Assembly (NCBI GenBank): GCA_947568835.1
Contig: OX387606.1
Coordinates: 17,951,940-18,015,939, forward strand
Direction of reading: 5' to 3'
DNA: 64,000 nt
Source of the DNA: Protonemura montana
Lineage: Eukaryota; Arthropoda; Insecta; Plecoptera; Nemouridae
The notes beneath the pieces are model-generated. The model saw only the letters and a program-made list of their open reading frames with translations, was not told where the DNA came from and searched no databases. Below are positions 40,750 to 50,490 of the stretch, piece after piece. Made by a program: the position numbers and the translations under genes. Every line of letters begins with the position of its first letter. The first letter of the stretch is position 1.

Positions 40750-42590
40750 CAAAATGTTTGTTATAAAAATGGCAATCATTGTTATGTGATTCTCCACCAA
40801 GGACATTATTAAATTACACGTATTAAATGTGTTTTTTAGCTATAAATCTCGTCCCGTCCATGCAAGGGGCGTAACGGATGTGGTAATATCATTTAAGAGT
40901 GTAATGATATGATGACGTATCACGACATACATTCAGTTTAGCACATTTATACTGAATTCCCTCATTGCAGTGTTGATTCACTCTCCCCGCCAGTCCGCTG
41001 TAATTTCTCCTCTTGTCACCGCGTCCATTGCTCGATCAATCCATCATCACCGCTTTCAAGCGCAAAGGTTTAGTCGTTTTCCTGAGTTCACTAAAGTTAA
41101 GCAACATTGCGCTGATTCGGATGTTGGAGCGGTGACCATCTTGGAAATCACCAATTCTGTTAGCTAACAGAAATGATTTTGAAGTAAGTAAAAAAACTTT
41201 GTACTAATAATCATGTTTATGTCAATGACAGATCTCATGTTTACATGTTATGACATGTATGACATGACATATGTTTATGCTTTTCGACAGCATAGATTAG
41301 GGAAGAAACAATTGCTGCAGAAGGGTCAAATTGAGGCGGTACCAGCACCGTGGTTCCCTTCCCTCTGCTAGGCTAGGTTCACCTTTTAACACAGATTCAG
41401 CAAACCATCGAGGGCACTTGGTCACATAAGAGTCTTGAAACACCTCCAAAGAAACACATAACTTGGTAAATATCGGGCATTGTTTGAGGGCCCGCTATTA
41501 ATGAATTATTACATTTTCCGCTATTAATTGGCCCAGTATTTAAGAGTAATAAAATAGTAATATGATAAAAAAATATTCTGCCTTCTCTCACGAACAACAA
41601 TTAAAAATGAGATTTTAGACTGACTTAAAATAATAAAAATTGCCATTTAATTAGAAGAATGTTGTGTCCGGAATCAATCGAAAATTGTTTTCGCAATCTG
41701 TCAGATTTCGAAAACACATCTTATTTGCTGGTGCAATTTTCTACTGCACATTGTAATTTCCACATATTTTAAATTTAAAACAGTTTAATCGCAGCGGAAA
41801 TCCTTATCTAAAATTAGCGTAATTCATTATTCTATTTTGAGCCCCCACGACAATTACCAGCACTGAAACTTTCGTTGTCAATAAATGCTAAACCAGCATT
41901 TCTAGCAATCTAGTAAATTAGTTCAAACCTATTTTCTATGAAAGTATTCAGCTGATTCTGACAGTCTGAGAAAGTGTGGTCGCTACAACGACAATTTGTG
42001 GCGTATGACCGAGTCGACTCATTCAGCCATGGCGTCAAGGCTACGCATGAGGTGCTGCTGACGAAGCGAGCGTCTTTCAGTGGCCATTTGAATCGCACAC
42101 TAGATGTCAAAGCACCACGATACGGTCTTCGACGTTTTTGTGGATCAAATCGCGGCCACTTGTGCTCGAAAGCCGCAATTTTTTTTTTTCAAATACCTAA
42201 CAATTTTTCAGTGTTAGTTTTCCACACTTCTTTGGTCAATAATTCCCATCTATGATCACTTCAAGATGTCTCATTGCTATTGATTGACAACGAGGAACCG
42301 TTTTGTTGCCTGCAAAACAAAAGAACGGGGATCCAGGCACCTTGATGCGACATTAAACAAAGAATCATGAAGGTACAAAACAAACACGTCCCATTTCACT
42401 CAAAATTCCCCAAAACTAAACAAAATTAAAATAAGAGCAAGAATGCTAGCTATGTATCTGCCATTTTTAAAGGCGGTTCTAACCCTGAAAATAGCATGGA
42501 TCCTCCTAGCAGAATCAAAGCAAGAACAACGGAGTTAAAAGCCAAAAAGCTAATTTGCCATTTTTGTGTTTATAAAACATGGCGTCTGTG
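40750..42590. other. Spacer between the two DUF2236 genes
   Basis: This holds the 3' UTR of paralogue 1 (ATTAAA near 40810 is a possible weak polyadenylation signal), then a 5S-derived SINE-like repeat at about 41060-41400. No further gene was recognised. Confidence 0.6.
41060..41400 (+). repeat. 5S rRNA-derived SINE-like element, copy 2
   Basis: AAAGTTAAGCAACATTGCGC, then TTGGAGCGGTGACCATCTTGG (41093-41143), matches the 5S internal control region with more divergence than copy 1. GCATAGATTAG recurs downstream at 41290, as in copy 1, followed by a related region with GGTACCAGCACCG. The boundaries are approximate. Confidence 0.65.
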
Positions 42591-42794
42591 GTAGATAGCC
42601 TCTCTCTCTCTGGTCTGCACGCCATCCGGAGAGCTTGCATGCACTGCAGAGGTACCATGTTGCGAAAAGAGAGCTCTCTAGGCAACCTCGCTCTCTCACT
42701 CAGTCCTCGAGCGAAGCGGCCGTGGTTTGTTTTGGGACACCAAGGTGCTCGTCATTAACTGTCAGCTGTGCGGCGGAGCCACAAGTGTTTGCAG
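42591..42794 (+). promoter_or_regulatory. GC-rich region: candidate promoter and 5' UTR exon of the second DUF2236 gene
   Basis: A stretch of about 250 bp that is richer in G, C and CpG than its flanks, with a CT repeat (42599-42611), TGTCAGCTGTGCGG near 42760, and a consensus donor GCAG|GTAAGT at 42795. Joined to the acceptor ending at 46147 it would give a 3.35-kb 5' UTR intron. The short reading frames in it do not look coding. Confidence 0.4.
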
Positions 42795-43119
42795 GTAAGT
42801 CGAGCGAGCGGATTCTTGTTTTTATTTTGTTGCTAAAAGTGTTTTTGCTGGTGAGGTGTGTAAACGGTGATAGCAAATCTGTGTGAAATGGAGGTAGGTA
42901 ATATTTTTAATTTGCGGTTTTTAGACTCATGTCTACTTTATCTAATCTTAGCATTAGTTCTGACAAAAAAAATTATACTAGGGTTTGAATGCTAAGTAAA
43001 GAACTAAATTGTCAACTAAATTAAGTGTAAAACCCAGTTTAAAAGGTTTTTGTCATTTGGAAATAATGTTGGTACATTTTAGGGTTAAATTAAGGTATCA
43101 CTAACCTTTATTTTGGTCT

Positions 43120-43320
43120 GAGAACACCAATAACCTCTCAAAATTTGGCGCCAACACGGGGACTCGAACCCCGATTTTCACCATGTTGCTGTTAACAAAT
43201 CCGAAATCGGGGTCCGAGTTCCCGTTTTGGCATCAACTTTTGAGAGGCAAGTAGCGTACCTAATAAGAAAATACTTTGCCCATTGCACGCATTTGCAATT
43301 AAAATCAGATTTCACATCGA
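43120..43320 (+). repeat. Foldback SINE-like element, copy D (tRNA-like arms)
   Basis: Left arm 43132-43177 and right arm 43204-43247 are imperfect inverted repeats of about 45 bp. The left arm carries GGACTCGAACCCC, whose complement is GGGGTTCGAGTCC, a tRNA B box. The right arm carries GGTCCGAGTTCCC in the opposite sense. The tail (CATTGCACGCATTTGCAATT) ends near 43320. It lies in the proposed 5' UTR intron of the second DUF2236 gene. Confidence 0.75.
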
Positions 43321-44526
43321 AAAAACTTTTTTTGTTTGTTTTTTAATTGTTCACCGCGGGAAAAATCACAAAAAAGAATAGAAAGCATATAAAAAATAAC
43401 TTAAAAAAATAAAAAATATAAAATCTATACATATAGTAATGATAGATATGTTAATTCATATGTTAGTACAATTTCAACTAGGTTGCATGTCATAGCCATT
43501 TTAAACTAGTTCAATCCTTTAAAAAAAGGAATGCCTTCATTTAATATCACCTCGAATAGCTGTGCATTGCATCTGTCATATTCAGAGTTAAACACTTAAT
43601 TGCAAATAATTTCATGCCATCTTGTTGCGAATCAATTTATCGCTTTTTATCAATTTCACGACTAAGAAAATAAAACGAACGCGAATTAAATTAGTGAACG
43701 CGATTAAGCAATTACATTTTCGTGCATTTTTTTCGTGCAATTTTTTAAAATGTCAGTGCAAAATAAGAAAAAATAAAATTCATCTTTTGTCCTCTCATGT
43801 TGATTGCAGAAATTATCGGTTGAAAAGTGTGGTAACGAGGTAATTATTAGTGAAATAAATTCTCGAGGTGGTTATACAATAACACAAAATCTGAACATAT
43901 GCACTTCTAATCAAATATGAGTTGCAGTCGAAATTTGCGGTGCACTTTTCAACAATCCTTTCACTATTGTCCCAAATTATTTGGCTTGAAGCTGCATAAA
44001 AAAGTAACATAACTCGAAAAGTGACGTTGCGTAAGGACACATGCCTAAATTGACACACACACAACTTACTTTTATTAGGGGTATACCAAATACACCAAGT
44101 TTAAAATTACTCGTTTTTAACTATCCAGTTTTGAAATATCCTACCGTTGACTTAGTCTGGCGAGGAGAACAAAAAACACAGTAATTAAGTAAACTTGTCT
44201 TTAAATAGCGGAAGCTCGCAATAGGCTTAATTGGGACCCCGGTATGTACCCAATAGGGGATCGCACACCTTTCGAGGGTGTAGACCCAGCACCTATAGGT
44301 ATTTGATACCAATATGTTTGCTGATATAGATGAACGCACATTTCAATTAGCTTGTTAAACACAATAGAGCATCTTTCTCATAAACACTACCCAGCTCAGT
44401 TTTGCCTGATAATTTTACCGCACAAACAAAATTTCAGTTTCCACCTCACGTACCAAACTTCAAGACCTTCCCCGCGCATCATTATAGCCAACTGAAAATC
44501 TCGAGGCCGCTTTCTGCAGCCAAATA

Positions 44527-44574
44527 ACCATTGCCGAACCATTGCCATTGCCATTGCCATAACGATTGCCGAAC
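44527..44574. repeat. CCATTG hexamer repeat
   Basis: Several tandem and interrupted units of ATTGCC/CCATTG, including three in direct succession. Confidence 0.75.
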
Positions 44575-45973
44575 ATGAGTAACAGATAATGACATGCTGT
44601 TTTTGTGACTGAGATAAAACCTGATCATTATATTCTATTCTTATGTTTCCAATTCGAATATTTGCAATGCATTACTCGCAATAACAGTTGAATGCAATTT
44701 GGTTGAATCTCAATGACATTACTGTTACCTGCAGATGCGACATTGAAGTGTACCCATTTGTTAACGAACTAACCGAGTGTTGATTACAAAGTTTGTTTTA
44801 TTTAACTCAAAAGAAAACTAGCTAATGACACATTTAAATACCAACAACTAACACCGACTCTTGCGCAGTATATAATTTGCGACCGTTGCAATCAAGAAAT
44901 CTGGCACAAAAAAAAATGTATCCTCCAACAATTTCGTGGGACTGTAGGCTAGAGGCTTCTGAGACTTGAAAAGTCGTTTTCTCCTCAATCATTGAAATTT
45001 GCAGATAGTATATTTGCCTTATAGCATTGCGTGTTGTCTCGCTTGTGCTTAGGAGATCACGGTTCGCGAAGCACATATGTGTGCTCCAAAAACCCCATCT
45101 TTGATCTTGGTGCGATAGTAGAACCGTGGAAAGTGTACTAGAAACATGTCTACTATAGACAATCCTACCTTGATTATTTATATATTTGTTAGTATTTGTA
45201 ATGAATAATTAACTACCGTGCCCTACGCACTTTCGTGTCGTTATCGGCTTTTGTGAAGTGTTCACGACGTTTAAAGATATTATTTGAATCTCCAAGCCGT
45301 TGCGTTCACATCAGTCGAGTTTCATTCAGCTCGCAAGGCCACAGTCATTTTGCACGCTCCTGGCTTTATCCATTTGCGAAATATCGAAAAGGTCGAACAA
45401 TGCTGCCCACGTGCACCTTGTCTCTCATTGCAATGCTAGAATTCAGTCTAGCCAGGGAGCAAAATTACATCATGTTGTAAACAATACTAGGCTTATCACA
45501 CTCGAAGGATTATTATTTATCAGGTAAACCATTGCAACAAAAAATATATACCTACTAAATTGGGAGTTTCATTATTTCTTTGATATCAGTGAGTTCGTGA
45601 TTTCATTGAGTAGGGCTGCATTCTACTCTGCTGTCATGGTCTCTCCGTCGGGAACTCGGGATTTGATGTAAAGAGATTTCAAGTTGGATGCCGATTCACG
45701 TACTTCTGTTGTTACCCAACCTTCGAGCGGAGATTCTTCGTCTGGAATTGCTGAAAGAAGGCATAATTAAAAACTTGACTGAAGGTGTGATGGAACGAGT
45801 CGAACTTCTTGTTGACAGATTGTGTTAAATAAGATTCTCGTCTAAGGATTCTAGAGTTGAATTTCTTCTTGTATCTTTCACTTTCTTGGAAGGTGAGAAG
45901 CAACCCGTTATGGTCAGAAATTGCGAGGTCAAGAGATACACATCGGCAATTATCAATATTAGTAAAAATTTTG

Positions 45974-46025
45974 TCAAGCGTGGTTCAAGCGTGGTTCAAG
46001 CGTGGTTCAAGCGTGGTTCAAGCGA
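45974..46025. repeat. 12-bp minisatellite upstream of the second DUF2236 gene
   Basis: Four perfect tandem copies of TCAAGCGTGGTT plus a partial fifth. It lies about 125 bp before the start codon, just upstream of the splice acceptor at 46147, so on the proposed structure it is intronic. Confidence 0.9.
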
Positions 46026-46148
46026 GGGAAATGAGCAATCTAACCAGGACAGGAAACCCAGATGCTAATGCGTTTTTCTAAACAGAAGAGTTGCTTGGCT
46101 TCATCATCACTGTTATAATTAATTGGCGCTATCATTGTTCCATTTAGG

Positions 46149-47447
46149 ATGGAGAACCCGAACTTGCATCTACCAACTCCGATGACGACCAGACCAAGCT
46201 CCGATCCCGCCGACGCCGACGAAGTGTCGGCTAAAGACAAACAGCCCAACTCCTTCGAGGACCAGACCGCCTCCAGCGACTTAGAACTCTCGTCGAAAAG
46301 CACCCCTCTAGACGTTGCTAAACGGCCTATCGACGCCGACGCCGACAAGCTCCCCGAATACCTCGAGATTCTTCTCGAAGGAAGCGGAGTTTGCGGAGAC
46401 TCACGAATCGCCTTCCAAAAACCACCCTGGTACGACGACGAAAAGTTTAAACTCGGCCAAAAACTTTCGGTAGACTTCAGTTTCGGAATCGTTTACGCGC
46501 ACATGACATCGCTGCTGATGATATTCGCTTTCAAAAGTGGTTTGGAACCTTTGATGTACTCACAGAAATCAGACTCGCCGTTCAAAGCGTTCAAAAGATA
46601 TTTGTCGACAGTGGTTCGTGTGAAATCGTGGTCGGAAACTGACGTTTGGGAGACGGGCACTGACGGAAACACTAACTTGAAAATCGTCCGGGGCATGCAC
46701 GAAACGGTGAGGAAATCTATGGCGAATGAACCTCCCGAAGAACTATTCAAAAAAGTGAACAGAGACGGCAACCCGCGTTGGGTTCATCTACACGGGGAGA
46801 TAACAGGTGGGCTGAAAGTGTCTTGTCCGATCACTGGTCATCGTATGGATGGACCTCATCACGTCCACGTTAGTCAAACCGATATGGCAGTAACTCAGTT
46901 TGGTTTTATCGGACTCATCTTATTGTTTCCTAAGATGCTTGGCATTCACCACGCGACAGAGGCTGACTTTGAAGGGTATGCACACTTCTGGCGTACAATC
47001 AGCTATCTTTTGGGGATGGAAGACAAATACAATCTATGCGATGGTGATTTGGAAACGGTCAGACAGCGATGTCGTGAAATCATACGTTTCTGGGTGAAAC
47101 CTCGCATGAGCGTGGCGTCGCTAGATTGGATTCATATGTCACGATGCATGTGTGAAGGGGTTGGTTACTACATGGAATTGTGCACTGGTTTTGAGTTAGT
47201 TCTCTATTACCTGTGTCTGGTGCTGGATATTTCGTCGCCCAAACTGAGGTCGGTGTTGACGTTTAGGCAGTTGGTTATGTTTTATTTGACGAAGTTTGTG
47301 ATGGTTTTCGCTTTGAGATTAAAAGGTGTCTTGAGCTTCCTTAATTTTATTCTGAAATTGGTTATTGAAAAAGGACAGGAGATGGCTAACACCCCAGAAA
47401 CGATGCGGGATTTGGAGAAGAGAGTATATCCGTACATGAAAAGTTAA
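46149..47447 (+). CDS. MpaB/latex-clearing-protein-like oxygenase (DUF2236 family), paralogue 2
   Basis: An uninterrupted 432-aa frame, clearly paralogous to the gene at 39445 from the KLPEYLE motif (residues 67-73) to the C-terminal RVYPY. It keeps the putative haem-binding motif R181-x2-H184-x3-R188 (RGMHETVR), RVKSWSETD (157-165), SQTDMAVTQF (242-251), LLFPKMLGIHHAT (258-270) and YAHFWRT (277-283). The N-terminal 65 residues are unrelated in sequence to paralogue 1, acidic and Ser-rich. TTTAG|G immediately before the ATG (acceptor ending 46147) implies an upstream non-coding exon. The shared intronless CDS, the same 5' splice layout and the adjacency suggest tandem duplication. The substrate is unknown; the family includes haem oxygenases acting on isoprenoid chains. 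Confidence 0.9.
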   Translation: MENPNLHLPTPMTTRPSSDPADADEVSAKDKQPNSFEDQTASSDLELSSKSTPLDVAKRPIDADADKLPEYLEILLEGSGVCGDSRIAFQKPPWYDDEKFKLGQKLSVDFSFGIVYAHMTSLLMIFAFKSGLEPLMYSQKSDSPFKAFKRYLSTVVRVKSWSETDVWETGTDGNTNLKIVRGMHETVRKSMANEPPEELFKKVNRDGNPRWVHLHGEITGGLKVSCPITGHRMDGPHHVHVSQTDMAVTQFGFIGLILLFPKMLGIHHATEADFEGYAHFWRTISYLLGMEDKYNLCDGDLETVRQRCREIIRFWVKPRMSVASLDWIHMSRCMCEGVGYYMELCTGFELVLYYLCLVLDISSPKLRSVLTFRQLVMFYLTKFVMVFALRLKGVLSFLNFILKLVIEKGQEMANTPETMRDLEKRVYPYMKS

Positions 47448-47991
47448 TGAATGTATAACTTTTCTTCTGTGCAATTGAAGGTATATATGTATTATGTCCC
47501 ATTCAATCAGTAATAAGTAAAGGCTGTTTAATAATATAATAATTTGTAATGTATGTTTTTGTGGGATTTCCGAATTTCGGATCTTTGACAGAATAGGAAT
47601 AGATTAAGTGTGATACCATCAATTGAATAGTTTGATAGTTTTGGTTTATTTTAAGCGTTAAGTTTTGTTTTTCTAAAGATATCTGTGAGTGTATATTTTG
47701 TATTCTACGTCATTGTCATACAGCTATTTTATACTGTGTATATTTTCCATGGAAAGAAAATACATCACTTGAAACAATCAGGTGAAAGCTTGGAATTGAA
47801 TGAACTGAATATCAATACCTCGTTCCCCACATCCTTGTAGACAAGCTCAACTCAAAAGATATTCTTGTTCCTATAAAAGTTTAAATTAATTCAGAAAAAG
47901 TTACATTTTCAAGATAAACCGCTTCCTGGCGGCCTTCTTTTCGTGGTCATTCGTCACGACCTCGGAAAGCTTCGGCTCAGTGTGTCACAGA
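47448..47991. other. Spacer between DUF2236 paralogue 2 and POLR3C
   Basis: About 500 bp of 3' UTR and intergenic sequence. No further gene or repeat is visible; the last 70 bp turn GC-richer towards the POLR3C promoter. Confidence 0.6.
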
Positions 47992-47999
47992 TCACGTGA
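47992..47999. promoter_or_regulatory. E-box TCACGTGA upstream of POLR3C
   Basis: A palindromic CACGTG E-box core with symmetric flanks, 124-131 bases before the ATG, bound in animals by Myc/Max, USF or MITF-type bHLH factors. The same octamer precedes NAA15. Confidence 0.6.
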
Positions 48000-48122
48000 C
48001 AGCTACAGCTGTTCGTCTCTCTTTGAGGGCAGCCCTCCTCTCTGGGGCAGCCGTAGTGCTTGAAATGTGTTAGGTTAGGGCAAGGTTAGAGAAGGTTAGA
48101 GGACTATTTCAATCTCGTTAAA

Positions 48123-50099
48123 ATGTCCACCCAATTAGGTAAACTTTGCTCGGCGTTACTGTCAGAGTTATTTGGTGAAACCGTTCAAAAGGTCGGAGAT
48201 GACATTTTCAAATGGAGAGGTCGACCAACTGCATACATTGTGAATAATACCGGCTTGTCAGTCTTGGAGGTTAAAAAAGCACTGCGCACTTTAATCCAAT
48301 ACGGCTTTGTCTCCTACCATCCATCAGCAAAAGATCCGAACAGAGCACTATACACAATATCACCGGAAAAGATTTTGTACGTAATACGCTATCCGAAGTA
48401 TTTGCTTTTGATTAAGAAATGTTTTGGTGACGAGTCGGAGATGCTAGTTGAAGAAATGTTACGCCAAGGAAAGGACACCGCGTCAAACTTAATCTCTCGA
48501 ACAACAAAAAGATTCAAAGAAGCTACAAAGCAAATGGACACGACTACTTTAACATTTCGAGATAAGTTTGTCGCTCTAGTAAACGCTCGGTATTTAATGC
48601 GTTGCTTAAGTTCTTCTCAAGATGGGGCTAGCGTTCCTACACTAACGATTGAGGAGAGGGATTTGTTTATATCTCCCATATTCAATTTAAGCGTCCTAGA
48701 AGAAATGTCGAATGGAATTATTTCTGGAGACCCTGGTGATAAGAATATTCTATGGGAAATTAATTTTGACAGATTCAACCAAGAAAGCAGAGACCAGTTA
48801 ATGATACAAGCAATTATTAGAAGAATTGATGAAAATGCTGGAGATTTAATGAAATATTTTCTGCAAGAAATGTATTTACGTACTGAACCATGGGAGGACG
48901 TTTCTAATCCTATCCCATTCAACAGTTTGAAAGAAAAGATCAAGAACCGTAAGGAGGCTCATCCGAAACTCAATGAATTTCTTGATTCATACTGTAGTGT
49001 TTTAGATGATGACTCCAGTGAATTCATCACCAAATACAGTGGAGGTGGTGGAGGTCAATACACAGTAAATATTGAAAAGGCTATTGTCCAATTAACATGG
49101 ACTACAGTAGAAAACATTGTGCAAGAGAGATTTGGTTCCAAAGCTGCTAGAATATTTCGGTGAGTTTCTTTGATATGTTATTCTAAATATTAAATGCAAA
49201 TATTTTGTCAGATTTGGTTGGTGCTACTATTCTTCTACGTATTCTATGTTGCTATGCACTAGTGAACGCTGTACAGGGTGCATGTGATCCAGCTACACAT
49301 GGTAACAGCTGCTACCTGCTGAGGCAGTCCTTTTAACAAGCTTCTACAATTAATAATTAAAACTTTAAATAACGATACAAATTATCAATCGCGGTTATAG
49401 GGGAGCAGGGGAGCTCCTGGGTTTGAATACTTGTTCAGTCTTACATTTTTCGAGCCACGCTCCCATCAATTTACTCAAATAGCCCAGTCTTTCTGGACGA
49501 TTCTGGTATTTACAGTATTTCTGTAGAGTCTGTAATTTAAAATTGTCATGTCTTTAATTTCTCATGTCTGTAATCAAATTTTTAGGATTGTGAAATCTAA
49601 GAAGAAGATTGACCAAGATCAGATTCAGCCCATAGCAATGATCCCTGCAAAGGAAGCAAAGTCATTGACCTACCAGCTCCTTGGAGAAAACTTCTTACAG
49701 ATGGAAGAACTACGCAAATCTGTTTCAAACAACGGACCAGTGAAGACGTTCTTTCTCTTTCACATTGACCTTAGCCAAATTGTCCGCATGGTCTTAGAAA
49801 TGTGCTATAAATCAGTGTTAAATGCAATGATTCGAAGAGACTTTGAAGTGAATGATAACAAGAGGTTGATTGATAAACATCATAGGATTAAAACGATTGC
49901 TCAAAATATGAAGGAACAGGGTGCGACAGCAGAACAAATTGTGGAAATTGAAGAAATGATCACACCGATAGAAGTGTCTGTTGTGGAAAAAGTTGAAAAG
50001 ATGATTAAAGGATTCAGTGCTGCAGAACTTCATATCGACCAAACATTGTTTATATTACAATTGTACATTTTCTACCGGGAAACGAATACCAGAAAATAA
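48123..50099 (+). CDS. POLR3C: RNA polymerase III subunit RPC3 (POLR3C)
   Basis: Two exons, 48123-49159 and 49586-50099, join in phase 2 (ARIF-R-IVKS) across a 426-bp GT-AG intron, giving 516 aa; the human protein is 534 aa. RPC3 is part of the RPC3-RPC6-RPC7 subcomplex used in Pol III initiation at tRNA, 5S and U6 genes in the nucleus. It is built mainly of winged-helix domains. Diagnostic matches are KKALRTLIQYGFVSYHP near residue 60, IRYPKYLL, the conserved VQERFGSKAARIFR at the exon junction, MIPAKEAKSLTYQLLGENF, RRDFEVNDNKRLIDK, and the C-terminal helix. The charged linker of the vertebrate protein (around residues 200-235) is almost absent here. The ATG at 48123 starts a family-typical N-terminus. 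AATAAA overlaps the stop codon at 50095-50100. Confidence 0.95.
49160..49585 (+). other. POLR3C: POLR3C intron
   Basis: 426 bp. Donor CG|GTGAGT and acceptor AATTTTTAG|G. No feature is seen inside. Confidence 0.9.
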
Positions 50100-50379
50100 A
50101 CTTAGAATGTAGCTGCAGCAAAACAATGAAAGTAATAAGATTATTATTTGCTATGTTTGAAAAAAATATATTATTATTGACTTTTTCATAATCTTTGCTG
50201 GTTTATCTAATGTCCATTGCCACCAAAGTCCATTAATTATTTTGGAGGTTGGATTTTAGAAAAATGTTTAGGTCCTACACATAACCTGCTTAGCTGAAAC
50301 CTTGGCTTTCGTGCCTGTGAAGAGAAAAAATTCATAATCTTAATATACAGCCTTAGGCGAATATTAAGATGTCAAAATT

Positions 50380-50490
50380 CCGGTAACTCAATCGGTAAAG
50401 AGACCTTTCGCGGGTGGAGATCAGGGTTCGAGTCCGCGTTTGGGCATCAATTTTTGAAACAGTTATAGTGTTGTTAATAATAAAAAAAGT
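50380..50490 (+). repeat. Foldback SINE-like element, copy G, with tRNA-like head, split by a LINE
   Basis: Positions 50383-50449 look like a decayed tRNA-like head: TAACTCAATCGGTAAAGAG (A-box region), then AGGGTTCGAGTCCGCG (B box), then TTGGGCATCA. The family arm TTTTTGAAACAGTTATAGTG and AATAATAAAA follow. The tail found in the other copies is missing because LINE sequence starts near 50491. It has only one tRNA-like segment, in + orientation. Confidence 0.7.

Noticed and set aside
42635..42886. 83-codon open frame in the GC-rich block
   Set aside because: It crosses a consensus splice donor at 42795 and shows no recognisable protein. A promoter/5' UTR reading explains the base composition better.
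50383..50449. Possible true tRNA gene
   Set aside because: A and B boxes are visible, but the acceptor ends do not pair and no proper anticodon stem can be drawn. It is part of the repeat family.
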